The notes: generated from the letters alone by a model not told the origin. Shown: positions 1 to 9,195, numbered from the stretch's first letter. The stretch: DNA of 44,661 nt from Candidatus Peribacteria bacterium (GCA_903854455.1 CAINWJ010000159.1:1-44661), one strand, 5' to 3'. Numbers and translations are program-made.

Positions 1-27
1 CTCACATTCCAGAAAGGAGCAAGAAAG

Positions 28-57
28 TTGAACAAGACTTAAGAATACATTTATTAT
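28..57 (+). promoter_or_regulatory. Possible promoter upstream of the TrbL-like gene
   Basis: A TTGAAC hexamer (28-33) and a TATTAT hexamer (52-57) are separated by 18 bp in an AT-rich stretch with no convincing gene. It would leave a leader of about 175 nt before the ATG at 241. This rests on consensus matching only. The rest of 1-240 is AT-rich and shows nothing else I can name. Confidence 0.3.
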
Positions 58-240
58 ACTTAGAATTTGGCTTGTTTGTAATGATATTTAGATTATTTAG
101 CATGAATATTTCCAATTTATTGAACACAATATTTATACAGATAATCAGACTAAATTATTTCAGAGTACTACTTTGGTATACAGATAACGAACAAAGGGGG
201 AGCTGGCAAAAATACAAAGAAAGTGCTAGAATGAAACGAT

Positions 241-2034
241 ATGTTTGGATTCAATAAAAAAATCATCATAAGCATTTTCTCAATCCTTGTGATCCTTCTG
301 GCTCACAGCGAAATCGGTATGTTCAACATTGTCCATGCACAGAATGCCAATTCCTTGGGAGTCGATAAAGCAGGAATTCAGAGCCTTGTCTCGAACATCG
401 CAGTCATCAATACATTTCTCTACGTCATTCTGCTTGTGGGTCTCAATATGATGCAATACCTGATGTCCTCCGACTTCTTTAGCAATGGAACGATGATGGG
501 AGCGCTGAATACCATTTGGATCCTCTCGAGAGATATCGTGAACGTGATATTCGCACTCATGCTGGTAGGTGTTGCGGTATATACCATCGTCACTGCGGAT
601 GCCAAGTTCGTAAAAGAGAAACTTGTTCACTTCCTCATGGCTGTAGTGCTGGTCAACTTCTCGTGGTTCTTCCCACGTGTCATCATCGATGTGTCGAATA
701 TCCTAACTGCAACAGTCTTCTCGATCCCCCAGCTGCTGCCCGCAGGCAGTCAGTGCCGGATGATCGGACCGGACGGTAAGCAGGCGGATTGTGACGTGCT
801 CGTCGACAGCATGATCCTGGGAAATGCCAAACAAATGGATGAGTGGTGTACCAAAGTAGAGCCAAAGGAGAAGAAGGGAGAAACGGATTGTTTCCGAAAT
901 GCAGGTTTCTACGCTTGGAAGCGTCAAAAAATGGACTTTGCCATGAAGAACGGCACGATGACACCGTCCACTGCGATGCTCAACGGTCTGGTCATCAGTT
1001 TCGTAAAGGTAACACAGCTATCCAAGGTTCCGCAGATGAGCGTGGGGTGGACAGCTCCGACCGGCACCGCCGATGACTACAAGACGGCATTGAACATCCT
1101 GATCATCATCCTGATGACATTCGTGTTCCTGCTGGCAACCATCCTCCCCATCCTGGGCCTGGCCCTGGGATTCCTCATTAGAATCGTCATCATCTGGATG
1201 TGCATCGCATTCATGCCGTTCACATTCATCGGTTTGGCAGTAAAAGGAAGTCTGACCACCGAGGTCTTTGGTTTCGAAGTTAATCTCTGGAAGCAGTTCA
1301 CATCAGCGGTATTTCTCCCTGCCATCGTTGGAGTTCCCATTGCCATCGGCTTCGTAATGATGTCGACTGTTGCGACGATCCCTCCTCCGCCGAACTTCCC
1401 GCAGAACTTCGGTCTGCCACTCATGGGTGGAGTCGCGAACTGGTGGGCGCTGCTCTGGATGGTCGCCGCTACGGGAATCCTCTGGACGGGTGCATTTACA
1501 GCGCTCAAGAAAAACAATATCGTCGGAAAGTTTGCAGAACCGCTGCAGAACTTCGGACAGGGCATCTTCAACGCCGCCAAGCAGGTCCCGCTCCTCACAC
1601 CGCTGCCCATCCCTCTCATGCCTGCAGGATCCAACGTCGGTACGGCACTCAATAGTGCCAAGATTACCGGGGACTTCATCCGCATGCGCACATCAAGACC
1701 GGACAGCCGGGGCCTTGTGCCGGCATTCAAAGAATTCATCGGTGCCCGACCTGATGCGGCTGCGATCGGCAATAAGCTGGATAAAGGACAAGTCGATAGA
1801 ATTGTTGGAGCTATCGACAGAATTAAGGGCACCACTGATCCAGCTCAACTTTCAACGTTGATAAAAAGTGATTTACAAACGCTCGTTCCCGCAACGAGCA
1901 GAATGGAACCGCGGGAAGCAGCAGAATTCTTCAGAGATATGGCTCAAAGAAGTAATGCCACTGACACAAAAAATACGCCACTATCAACAAAGAAAGGTGA
2001 TCTCGATGCCATTCTCGCAAAATTGCCTAAATAG
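241..2034 (+). CDS. TrbL/VirB6-like polytopic membrane protein
   Basis: This 597-residue protein starts with a hydrophobic signal-like segment (about residues 6-33). It then has about seven further membrane segments: roughly 50-72, 95-118, 128-150, a long hydrophobic block at 280-335, 350-378 and 395-420. The last 170 residues are hydrophilic. A hydrophilic loop with cysteines lies between the third and fourth segments. This arrangement resembles the TrbL/VirB6 channel subunits of type IV secretion and related systems, but I see no diagnostic motif, so the family call is inferred from topology. The start at 241 is chosen because the signal-like segment begins there. The next gene starts 31 bp downstream in the same direction, so the two are probably co-transcribed. 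No VirB4 ATPase or coupling protein is in the window. Confidence 0.55.
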   Translation: MFGFNKKIIISIFSILVILLAHSEIGMFNIVHAQNANSLGVDKAGIQSLVSNIAVINTFLYVILLVGLNMMQYLMSSDFFSNGTMMGALNTIWILSRDIVNVIFALMLVGVAVYTIVTADAKFVKEKLVHFLMAVVLVNFSWFFPRVIIDVSNILTATVFSIPQLLPAGSQCRMIGPDGKQADCDVLVDSMILGNAKQMDEWCTKVEPKEKKGETDCFRNAGFYAWKRQKMDFAMKNGTMTPSTAMLNGLVISFVKVTQLSKVPQMSVGWTAPTGTADDYKTALNILIIILMTFVFLLATILPILGLALGFLIRIVIIWMCIAFMPFTFIGLAVKGSLTTEVFGFEVNLWKQFTSAVFLPAIVGVPIAIGFVMMSTVATIPPPPNFPQNFGLPLMGGVANWWALLWMVAATGILWTGAFTALKKNNIVGKFAEPLQNFGQGIFNAAKQVPLLTPLPIPLMPAGSNVGTALNSAKITGDFIRMRTSRPDSRGLVPAFKEFIGARPDAAAIGNKLDKGQVDRIVGAIDRIKGTTDPAQLSTLIKSDLQTLVPATSRMEPREAAEFFRDMAQRSNATDTKNTPLSTKKGDLDAILAKLPK

Positions 2035-2065
2035 TTACATGTAAATTCTGACAACCTGCACACCC

Positions 2066-3322
2066 ATGCCCGACATCGAAACTCCTGCGCAGGCGAACGA
2101 AGAAACCGTCAATGTCGTGAAGGAGCAATTCAGGCAACTGGACGACCTCATCGACAAGACACATCCAAAATACAAAGAATACGAAAAGCTGCAGAATAAT
2201 GCACAGCAGACGTTCCAGCGAATGGAGAAGATGCTCACCATGCCGGGTGTATCCGCTGAAAACTTCAGGGCATTCGTCAATGGAGCAAGGGATCTGCAGA
2301 AGCTTTACGAACAATGCGTGAACATCCATGCAGAGATGGTGTATGACAAACTGAAACGAACGTTCAACGTGGACAAAACATCCACCGTAGAGAAAACACT
2401 CTTCAGTGAGGTACGAACCGCTTTCGGACCATTCCAATCAGATGAATTCAAAAGCATCGAAGCTCGTCTCCAGACGATCAGTGAAACAGCATCAAAACAA
2501 CCTGTCGATATGCTGAATGGAACCGCGGAAGGCGGTGCTGTGGGGTACTACTATTTAGACAGGGCAACGGGGAAGATTTTCCCGAACTTCCGGAAGCTGG
2601 AAGGAGACATACAGTCCCTGGAGGAAGACGAGAAGACCTTCATCGCACAATTGGGACCCGGCGCCACGGGAAAGCATGCGCAGCGCGTACTGCAAATCAT
2701 TGGCAAACTGAAAGCCGGTCTGCAGGAAATTCAGCGCATCGATCCACAGTCACTAGAAATCTGGAAATGGCAGCAGTCACTGAACATCGATCATGACATG
2801 CGCCCGCTGCGCCTCATGCTGATGGTCTCGGGCGGACTGTGTTCCGTTCTGGGTATCGGTATGGCATTGAAAGGAAAAGGAATAAGCCCGTCCACCGGAC
2901 TCTGGATGACCGTTGCCGTCCTCGCTGCCAGACCGGACCTCTTCCGGGGTGGTGACGAGAAAGTCCTGGAAAGCATCCGTGCGCTGGATCACGAAAAACT
3001 CCATGAATTCCTGACCGAGCATGACTGGAAAGATGACAAAGGCATCGCAGCATTCAAGCAAATCCAAGATGTACGTGAGGATGAGACGTTCATCGGTCTT
3101 GTCGGACAAAATACAGTGAACAAGCTGCAGATCGAACAGCTCTTCAAAAAGAAGAGCCCGGCATTCGAGCTGCTCACAAGTGACAAAATGTCTGACAGCA
3201 ACCGTGCCGAGGCGCTTCATTTGTTCGGCAGCAAGTATGATGACGGTCAGAAAGAAATGATCGAATGGACGCTCAGGCTGGGGGAATTTGGGATCGCCAA
3301 AGCAGCAGCAGGAACACTGTGA
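2066..3322 (+). CDS. Helical membrane-anchored protein of unknown function
   Basis: I do not recognise this 418-residue protein. The first 230 residues are rich in Glu, Lys and Gln and look like long helices or coiled coil. A hydrophobic stretch at about 250-295 can form two closely spaced membrane segments. The remaining 120 residues are again helical and charged. There is no signal peptide, so a cytoplasmic N-terminus is likely. It directly follows the TrbL-like gene and probably works with it at the membrane. It is convergent with infB, and the 75 bp between them hold an inverted word repeat. Confidence 0.6.
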   Translation: MPDIETPAQANEETVNVVKEQFRQLDDLIDKTHPKYKEYEKLQNNAQQTFQRMEKMLTMPGVSAENFRAFVNGARDLQKLYEQCVNIHAEMVYDKLKRTFNVDKTSTVEKTLFSEVRTAFGPFQSDEFKSIEARLQTISETASKQPVDMLNGTAEGGAVGYYYLDRATGKIFPNFRKLEGDIQSLEEDEKTFIAQLGPGATGKHAQRVLQIIGKLKAGLQEIQRIDPQSLEIWKWQQSLNIDHDMRPLRLMLMVSGGLCSVLGIGMALKGKGISPSTGLWMTVAVLAARPDLFRGGDEKVLESIRALDHEKLHEFLTEHDWKDDKGIAAFKQIQDVREDETFIGLVGQNTVNKLQIEQLFKKKSPAFELLTSDKMSDSNRAEALHLFGSKYDDGQKEMIEWTLRLGEFGIAKAAAGTL

Positions 3323-3326
3323 CAGG

Positions 3327-3397
3327 AGTGGTCAGCGATCTGTAATAGTTCGCAGAGATCTTTTCTGCTACATGATTAAGCTGACCGCTGACCGCTG
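3327..3397. repeat. Heptamer inverted repeat between convergent genes (GCTGACC words)
   Basis: The right arm consists of GCTGACC heptamers just before the infB stop codon. The left arm near 3329-3338 is its complement (GTGGTCAGCG). The hairpin sits between two convergent genes, where a bidirectional terminator would be expected, but there is no clear T-tract. The word is a variant of the GCTAATC heptamer at 7.4 and 9.2 kb. Confidence 0.55.
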
Positions 3398-5659
3398 CTA
3401 CGCCACCTTCGTGAACTCCTTCGTGAACGCCTCCAGGATATCCCCTGTTTCGATGGTCGAGGTACAGGTGACGCGCATGCCGCACTCGGAACCCTCCTTG
3501 GCTTCCTTGATGTCCTTCTCGACGTGCTTGAGCGATGTGATGCGACCGGTACCGGCAAGCTGCTCCCCACGCATCAGCCTGAACGGCGTACGCTTGAGGT
3601 AGCCGTCTGCAACTTTGCCTCCGATGATTTGCTCGCTGCCCTTGGTGAAGAAGACACCACGAACTTCCAGATGTCCGGTGACACGCTCCTCCTCCACCGG
3701 AACGATCAGACCCTTGAGCAGCAACTCCAGATCCTCGAGCAGCTTGTAGATGATGTCGTACTGCTTGACCGCCACACCTTCACGATCCGCGGTCTTGTGG
3801 ACGGCGGAGGGAACATCTGCGTTGAACCCGACGACGATGGCACCACCGGCGGCAGCCATCATGACATCACTTTCCGTCACATCGCCAACAGCCGCATGAA
3901 TGACCTTGGGATGCACCTTCTCCGTCGTGAGTTTCCTCATAGCTTCCTGGATGGACTCCAGTGATCCCTGTGCATCGGCCTTGAGAATGATCTTGAGTTC
4001 CTTGAGCTTGCCTTCAGAGAGACGGCTCACCAGATCCGCAAAACCGTGCTTGGCTTCACGGCCACGCGATTCCTGGTAGGCAGTGAGATAATCCTTGAGC
4101 TCCCGATCTGTTGCGAAGACCTGCAGAATATCTCCCGCCTGAGGTAGCTTACCAAGCCCCGCGACAACAGCCGGTCCCGACGGACCGACATGATCGATGC
4201 GCTCCGTGCGCTCATCGAATAGCGCTTTCACACGACCATCCACGCCGCCGCATCCGATGATATCGCCGACAGCCAGCGTGCCAGTATTGACGATCACGGT
4301 AGCCAACGGTCCGCGGGATTTGTCGAGGTGACTCTCGATCACGGTTGCGATCGCCGGACGTGAAACATTTGCCTTCAGTTCCTCCATCTCAGCGACAAGT
4401 AGAATGTGCTCGAGAAGCTCCGGAATCCCCTGCTTGGTCACGGCGGAACATGGAATGACCGGGACAGTGCCGCCCCAATCCTCCGGCTGCAATCCCTGAC
4501 CGGCGAGCTCGCCTTTCACACGCTCGGGATCGGCATTGGGACGATCGATCTTGTTGAGTGCGACGATGATGGGCACCTCGGCGTCCTTGGCATGGTTGAT
4601 GGCTTCGATGGTCGTCGGCTTCACACCTTCCTCAGCTGAAACGACCAGAATGGCGATGTCGGTGAGCTGTGCGCCCCTGGCACGCATGGCGGTGAATGCC
4701 TCGTGACCCGGTGTATCGATGAACGTGATGGGCTTGCCCTCGTGGATCACCTGATACGCACCGACGTGCTGCGTGATGCCTCCAGCTTCACCGGCAACAA
4801 CGTTGGCATGACGAATGGCATCCAAAATCGCTGTCTTGCCGTGGTCGACGTGACCCATGACGGTCACGATGGGAGCACGCGGTGTGAGCTTGGCAGGATC
4901 ATCTTCCTTGGTCAGAGTCGCCAAGTCATTGTGCAGCAGCGCCTCCACCGAGACGGAGCCGACGTCCCGCTCCACCGTGACACCCAGCTCCAGCGCAACG
5001 ATGGATGCCGTCTCGAAGTCGATCTGCTGGTTGATGGTCGCCATGACGCCGCTCTTCATGAGTGCACCGATGACGCGCGGAACCTGGATACCCGCTTTCT
5101 CGGCAAATTCTTTGACCGTGATGCTGGAAGGAAGCAAAACAGGACCGGACTTCTGCTTGATCTGGACCTGATGATCGGGATTCGACTTACGATTCAATTG
5201 CTTGAGGAGCTTGTTCTCGACGAGCCGCTGCTCCAGTTCTTCCTTACTCAAGACCTTGGGTCGCTTCATCTCCCGCGCCATCGCCTGCTTCTGACGATCG
5301 ACCGCTGCCTGGGACACGTTCTCCAGTGTCAGCTTGCGCATGATGTTGAGATTCTCAGGCTTCAGCACTTTGGGTGCGGCCTGTTCAGAAGTGACAGGAG
5401 TATCGGTAGACGCAGCTGCTTCCTCCGGCTTCTCATCCTCCTCATCACCTGCCTCTTTCTTGCCGGTACGGATAGCTTCGACCGCCTCCCAATCAACGTT
5501 GATTTTGCGCTTGTTGGCGACAAACCGGATGACACCCATCGCCAGTCCGTCAGCCACTTCACGGTCCGTCGGACGGACACCGAAATCGACCTGCGTCAGT
5601 TCATGACGGAGCTCCTGTCCACTGATGCCGAGGATTTTTGCAACCTGAACGAGACGCAT
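3398..5659 (-). CDS. infB: Translation initiation factor IF-2
   Basis: IF-2 is the GTPase that brings initiator fMet-tRNA to the 30S subunit and promotes 50S joining. At 753 residues it is a short version. There is an N-terminal IF2_N-type segment (1-55), a charged linker with an acidic patch (68-90), and a second IF2_N domain (about 178-230). The GTPase domain follows: G1 GHVDHGKT (269-276), G3 DTPGH (315-319) and G4 NKID (369-372). The beta-barrel domains and the C-terminal fMet-tRNA-binding domain complete the protein. The start begins directly with the IF2_N motif. The upstream gene on the same strand is the DHH phosphoesterase, in keeping with the frequent infB/rbfA/nrnA neighbourhood, but rbfA and nusA are not in the window. 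Confidence 0.97.
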   Translation of the reverse strand: MRLVQVAKILGISGQELRHELTQVDFGVRPTDREVADGLAMGVIRFVANKRKINVDWEAVEAIRTGKKEAGDEEDEKPEEAAASTDTPVTSEQAAPKVLKPENLNIMRKLTLENVSQAAVDRQKQAMAREMKRPKVLSKEELEQRLVENKLLKQLNRKSNPDHQVQIKQKSGPVLLPSSITVKEFAEKAGIQVPRVIGALMKSGVMATINQQIDFETASIVALELGVTVERDVGSVSVEALLHNDLATLTKEDDPAKLTPRAPIVTVMGHVDHGKTAILDAIRHANVVAGEAGGITQHVGAYQVIHEGKPITFIDTPGHEAFTAMRARGAQLTDIAILVVSAEEGVKPTTIEAINHAKDAEVPIIVALNKIDRPNADPERVKGELAGQGLQPEDWGGTVPVIPCSAVTKQGIPELLEHILLVAEMEELKANVSRPAIATVIESHLDKSRGPLATVIVNTGTLAVGDIIGCGGVDGRVKALFDERTERIDHVGPSGPAVVAGLGKLPQAGDILQVFATDRELKDYLTAYQESRGREAKHGFADLVSRLSEGKLKELKIILKADAQGSLESIQEAMRKLTTEKVHPKVIHAAVGDVTESDVMMAAAGGAIVVGFNADVPSAVHKTADREGVAVKQYDIIYKLLEDLELLLKGLIVPVEEERVTGHLEVRGVFFTKGSEQIIGGKVADGYLKRTPFRLMRGEQLAGTGRITSLKHVEKDIKEAKEGSECGMRVTCTSTIETGDILEAFTKEFTKVA

Positions 5660-5712
5660 GTGCGAGGCAAGAGTAGCACGGAGGAGGCGCTCGGTGATAG
5701 TGGCTTCGTGAG

Positions 5713-5797
5713 AGGGTCAGGTATCAGGGTCAGGGTCAGGGAACGCGCATGGAAAATTGAGAGGTCAATCCTGACCCCGACCCTCACCCTGACCCTA
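5713..5797. repeat. Hexamer inverted repeat (GGGTCA words)
   Basis: The left arm (5713-5741) repeats GGGTCA. The right arm (5769-5797) repeats its complement ACCCTG/ACCCCG. About 27 bp separate them. The right arm reaches the stop codon of the DHH gene, so the repeat lies between that gene and infB on one strand. Related arms occur at 32.9 and 42.4 kb. Confidence 0.75.
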
Positions 5798-7096
5798 CTT
5801 ATTCAACTCCCCAACCACATCAATCGCTGGTTTAGATGGCGTTGATGGCTTCGGCGCTTCCTGAGGCACTGACGCAGAAACGGGCTTCGTCACCACCGGA
5901 GCTTTCACAGCAACGCGCTCCACCCGCTCCCCTTCGCCACGCTGACGCAAGGCTTCCACCTTCATCTGCTGGATGCACTCGACGACCTTGAGCTGGAAGT
6001 TCGGGTACTGCTTCACTTTGAATCCGGACGCACGCGCATGACCACCGCCGCCGAAGAGTCTGCCTGCCATGACGTTCACATCGATCGCGGCGGAGGACCG
6101 GAGACTCGCCTTGAATCCGCCATCCTCGACCTCGGTGAACAGTGCGTGGACGTCGGCATCCGGAACCGTCGTAATCAATTCGTCTAAAATCCCCTGCGTC
6201 TCCTTCGACGTCGCCGCCATCTCCGCGAAGTCATCGCGACTGACAGTCGACCAGACGATGCGCGCCTCGGGGTCAACCTGGATCCGGTTCAGTGCACGAC
6301 CCCAGATCTTCAGGGTCGAGAGCGGCTTGGTCTTGTATACGTGCTGAATAATCTCCTGCTGCCGTGCGCCCATATCCAGCAGATTGGCAGCAACCTCGAG
6401 AGACCGCGGTGTGGTATTCGGATTCTGAAAACTGCGAGTATCGGTGATCAATCCCGTGAGAAGTAAGGTAGCGATATCCGCCGTGACCTTGTCCTTCCAC
6501 TGGGGCGTTGCCATGAACCAGTGATACAGAACTTCGGTAGCACTGGCGGACGTGGGGTCGATGAGATGCGTCTGACCGAACGCTGAATTGCTGATGTGAT
6601 GGTCGACGTTGAGGATGGGCACGTTCGAGAATAGTTCCGTGTGCTCCGTGTACGTGGAGCCAAGCAACGTGAGATCGGCGGTATCGATGACGAGGATGAG
6701 GTCATACTTGGAGCCATCGGAGAACACTGAGACGTTCTTCGGATTGATCCTCCCCTTCTTCGGCATCACGATGATGTTCACCTTGGAGTCCTCAACGGTG
6801 TACCGGAGCTTCTCGATCTCGACGCCATTGGAGCAATCAAGCGTGATGATGCACTCCTGCTCCTCCTTGAGTGTGGTGGAGAGCATCTCCGCATTCGGCA
6901 GAAACTTGAGCGACTCCGGCAGCGTATCAGCACACACCACGGTGCACTCCTTTCCAAGTGAGCGAAACAGCGAATAGCACGCCAGCGCACTCCCGAGTGC
7001 ATCAGGATCAGGATTGGCATGCGGCAGGATGAGGATCTTCTGCGCGTGCTCGATGATCGTCGTGGCCGTCTGGATATCGGTAGAACTCAAGGGCAT
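5795..7096 (-). CDS. DHH/DHHA1 phosphoesterase (NrnA/RecJ-like)
   Basis: This is a DHH-superfamily phosphoesterase that likely degrades nanoRNA, pAp or cyclic dinucleotide products using two Mn ions. Visible motifs are HANPDPDALGSA near the N-terminus (the metal-binding HxxxxD motif of NrnA), ILVIDTAD (about 134-141), NVDHHISN with the DHH triad (about 163-170), and the substrate-binding GGGGHARASG near residue 350. A proline- and lysine-rich tail of about 50 residues follows the DHHA1 domain. I chose the ATG at 7096. A TTG two codons upstream (7102) is also in frame. A good promoter lies immediately upstream. Substrate choice among NrnA-type activities cannot be told from sequence alone. Confidence 0.92.
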   Translation of the reverse strand: MPLSSTDIQTATTIIEHAQKILILPHANPDPDALGSALACYSLFRSLGKECTVVCADTLPESLKFLPNAEMLSTTLKEEQECIITLDCSNGVEIEKLRYTVEDSKVNIIVMPKKGRINPKNVSVFSDGSKYDLILVIDTADLTLLGSTYTEHTELFSNVPILNVDHHISNSAFGQTHLIDPTSASATEVLYHWFMATPQWKDKVTADIATLLLTGLITDTRSFQNPNTTPRSLEVAANLLDMGARQQEIIQHVYKTKPLSTLKIWGRALNRIQVDPEARIVWSTVSRDDFAEMAATSKETQGILDELITTVPDADVHALFTEVEDGGFKASLRSSAAIDVNVMAGRLFGGGGHARASGFKVKQYPNFQLKVVECIQQMKVEALRQRGEGERVERVAVKAPVVTKPVSASVPQEAPKPSTPSKPAIDVVGELNK

Positions 7097-7113
7097 AGAC
7101 AAGTGTTCTTACT

Positions 7114-7142
7114 ATTGTAACATAATATTATTAGATAATCAA
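7114..7142 (-). promoter_or_regulatory. Sigma-70-type promoter for the DHH gene
   Basis: On the minus strand TTGATT (7137-7142) and TACAAT (7114-7119) are separated by exactly 17 bp. The expected start of transcription, near 7107, leaves only about 11 nt before the ATG at 7096. This is the best promoter match I see in the window. Confidence 0.6.
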
Positions 7143-7254
7143 GTATAGGTTCTGTCTAGTGAGGGGGAAAAGGGCGAGATCGTACAGCAAAGGAGCGGCT
7201 CGTGCCAGAGGAAAGGATCGCTCCGATTGCAACAACAACCCTCATTTATCGAAG

Positions 7255-7273
7255 CTGCGACATCGTGTCGCAG
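7255..7273. repeat. Perfect hairpin downstream of tRNA-Pro
   Basis: CTGCGACA and its exact complement TGTCGCAG flank a three-base TCG loop. The hairpin lies about 20 bp beyond the 3' end of tRNA-Pro and might end its transcript, but no T-tract follows. The same TGCGACA/TGTCGCA pair occurs in the 85-bp element at 35.9 kb, so it may be a dispersed repeat. Confidence 0.5.
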
Positions 7274-7293
7274 ACATTTGCTACAAATTATGA

Positions 7294-7369
7294 TGGTCGG
7301 GGTGCAGGGACTCGAACCCTGGGTCTCCAGACCCCCAGCCTGGCGCTTTACCAACTAAGCTACACCCCG
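7294..7369 (-). tRNA. tRNA-Pro (anticodon GGG)
   Basis: The minus strand folds into a full cloverleaf. The acceptor stem is CGGGGTG/CACCCCG, the D arm lies within GCTTAGTTGGTAAAGC, and the anticodon stem is CCAGG/TCTGG with loop CTGGGGG. The T arm is CAGGG-TTCGAGT-CCCTG. The anticodon is GGG. The discriminator is A and CCA is encoded (7294-7296). Length is 76 nt. Confidence 0.95.
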
Positions 7370-7372
7370 AAC

Positions 7373-7461
7373 GGAGCGGTAAGCGGCAAGCGCAGAAATA
7401 TTGGGGATGCCTGACGCAACTCAATCTTAGCGCTGATCGCTAATCGCTGAAAGCTAATCGC
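7373..7461. repeat. Heptamer inverted repeat (GCTAATC words)
   Basis: The right arm (about 7425-7461) is a run of GCTGATC, GCTAATC and GCTGAAA heptamers. The left arm (about 7373-7393, GCGGTAAGCGGCAAGCGC) is an imperfect complement. The spacer is about 35 bp. It fills the gap between tRNA-Pro and the stop codon of the Cys-rich gene. Confidence 0.65.
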
Positions 7462-7468
7462 TCCTCCG

Positions 7469-9148
7469 TCAGTACACTTCTTTCAGATAGCAGGATTCAC
7501 AATACACAATCTCCGGACGCTCGGGGGCATAGGTGGACTCCATCGTAATGCCACATTTGAAGCAGCACCGCTTCCATATTTTGCGCGGATTCCTGAGCGC
7601 CATCCTTTGTCTATGACGCTCATCGGGATGGATGCGCGGTACGGGCAATTTCATCTCACGGTAGAAATCCAACTCCTTCCTGATAATCCTAAATGGGCGC
7701 GCTGTGACCTCACAACGAATCGCCCACTGCAAAATATCATCAGGAACAGCATCAATCGAATCCGGCAGATGCTTCCCGTCAATCACTTTCTGGACATTCG
7801 GCAGTTCATCACTCGCCTCTCTCCATTTCCAACCTCGCCTCAGAGCCTCCTCCTTCCGTAAAGGGAAATATTCGTTCGCGACGGTTTCGTTATACATAAA
7901 GCGGGATAGCATCACAGGAAAGAACTCACCCCACTCCTCGTCTGCCCGCATCTTCTGAATGATCCGCAAAACGAGCCTTTCGTACTCAGCCTCGGTGTAC
8001 TGCTTATTCAGAATGCAGAACTCGTTGCGCTTCAGTCCGACACAGCCGAAGAGATGACACGAGTTATAGCAATGATCGCAGTAGACCAATGACGTAGTTT
8101 CGGCACCGAATACACAGAAGAGATCGTTGTAACCTTTTGGGAAGATCTCAACCGCCTCATAGCTCAATTCGCAAAAACCTGTCTCATTACAATCCTGACA
8201 ATCCCTACAACCGACACCATCGCAGATGAAACGGCAATCCTGAGAATCCTGCGTATTGAAAGCCTGCGTGACGTTTCTGGACATGGAAATGTAATCACCT
8301 TCACACCCTTCACATTGACGTGAATGAACCGCTCGATGGTGCGCCTTCTGACGCAACCCCGCGAATTTCGCCTGCGCAGCCAGGACGACCACCTCATCTC
8401 CTTGAAGGAATTGTCGGAGCTTCGCTTTGAATTCTTCGGGGGAATACTGGATATTTTCTATGCAATAAGATTTGCCACGGAGCTGTGAGCAGAGAATGCA
8501 ATCATGACAACCGGTACAGTCGTAGCACCAAGCGCACGACGAACAGTTCTCACAATCAATACAGTAACGGCAGGTATCGCACTGCTGGAAATTCAAACAT
8601 TGATAACAACGCCGGCTCCCGATCCCCACACTGCAATCGAAGCAGTCCGTACACTTCTGCAAGCTGGAGACAAAGCAACAATCCTCATTGTAGTCACTGG
8701 AGAAAAGCAAATAACAATTCTTGTTGTACCCACAGACGTTTGTGTACTCGCTGTTCTCATTCTGGAAATAGGCAAGATTGCGGCGCGGGACGCGATCCAT
8801 CAGTTCAGCGATCTGCCCGAAGAAGGGACGACTCTCATCAAACGGTTTCCCGTACGAAAGCGGATCCCACCCATCTCCCCACCACTCTTTCTGCTCATAT
8901 ACGGGAAACTTCGTCTCGGGTGCGTACATGGAAATGATCTCCTTGCCGGTAGCATCGCACTTCCTCTTATACAGCGTTCGTTCATTGCGGAATGCAAGAC
9001 GTCGCTGCTGACGACAGTCGGGGCAGAGCTTTGGTGGAGGGATCAACTCCTTCTTTCCATTGAACACCGGCGAAAGCTTCTCGAGAAACACGAGGTCTTC
9101 AGGCGTAATCTCGAAACCGATGGAGCACTGCAGGCAGGTTTTCTGCAT
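7469..9148 (-). CDS. Cysteine-rich zinc-ribbon protein with internal duplication
   Basis: This 559-residue protein has no assigned function that I know of. It opens with a zinc ribbon (CLQC at 5-8, CPDC at 42-45) and closes with another (CFKC and CESC near the C-terminus). Between them are two cysteine-rich modules. The first ends with YCIENIQYSPEEF and the second with FCILNKQYTEAEY, so the middle is an internal duplication. In module 1, eleven cysteines from 190 to 220 fall exactly every third residue. There is no signal peptide, so the protein is probably cytoplasmic and binds several zinc ions or a metal-thiolate cluster. A TATAAT hexamer ends 6 nt before the ATG. The gene lies between two runs of the same heptamer repeat. 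Confidence 0.85.
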   Translation of the reverse strand: MQKTCLQCSIGFEITPEDLVFLEKLSPVFNGKKELIPPPKLCPDCRQQRRLAFRNERTLYKRKCDATGKEIISMYAPETKFPVYEQKEWWGDGWDPLSYGKPFDESRPFFGQIAELMDRVPRRNLAYFQNENSEYTNVCGYNKNCYLLFSSDYNEDCCFVSSLQKCTDCFDCSVGIGSRRCYQCLNFQQCDTCRYCIDCENCSSCAWCYDCTGCHDCILCSQLRGKSYCIENIQYSPEEFKAKLRQFLQGDEVVVLAAQAKFAGLRQKAHHRAVHSRQCEGCEGDYISMSRNVTQAFNTQDSQDCRFICDGVGCRDCQDCNETGFCELSYEAVEIFPKGYNDLFCVFGAETTSLVYCDHCYNSCHLFGCVGLKRNEFCILNKQYTEAEYERLVLRIIQKMRADEEWGEFFPVMLSRFMYNETVANEYFPLRKEEALRRGWKWREASDELPNVQKVIDGKHLPDSIDAVPDDILQWAIRCEVTARPFRIIRKELDFYREMKLPVPRIHPDERHRQRMALRNPRKIWKRCCFKCGITMESTYAPERPEIVYCESCYLKEVY

Positions 9149-9195
9149 ACTCGGATTATATACCGAGATGCTGATCGCTTACCGCTAATCGCTTA
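9149..9195. repeat. Small hairpin and heptamer run between eno and the Cys-rich gene
   Basis: CTCGG/CCGAG (9150-9167) forms a hairpin that encloses a minus-strand TATAAT (9155-9160). Next to it, 9170-9195 carries GCTGATC, GCTTACC, GCTAATC and GCTTAC heptamers that run into the eno stop codon. No complementary arm is present on this side. Confidence 0.5.

Noticed and set aside
72..257. A 61-codon open frame before the TrbL-like gene
   Set aside because: AT-rich, no ribosome-binding site, and overlaps the start of the larger gene.
4703..5845. A 380-codon open frame opposite infB
   Set aside because: It mirrors infB and extends through a repeat; no family features are visible.
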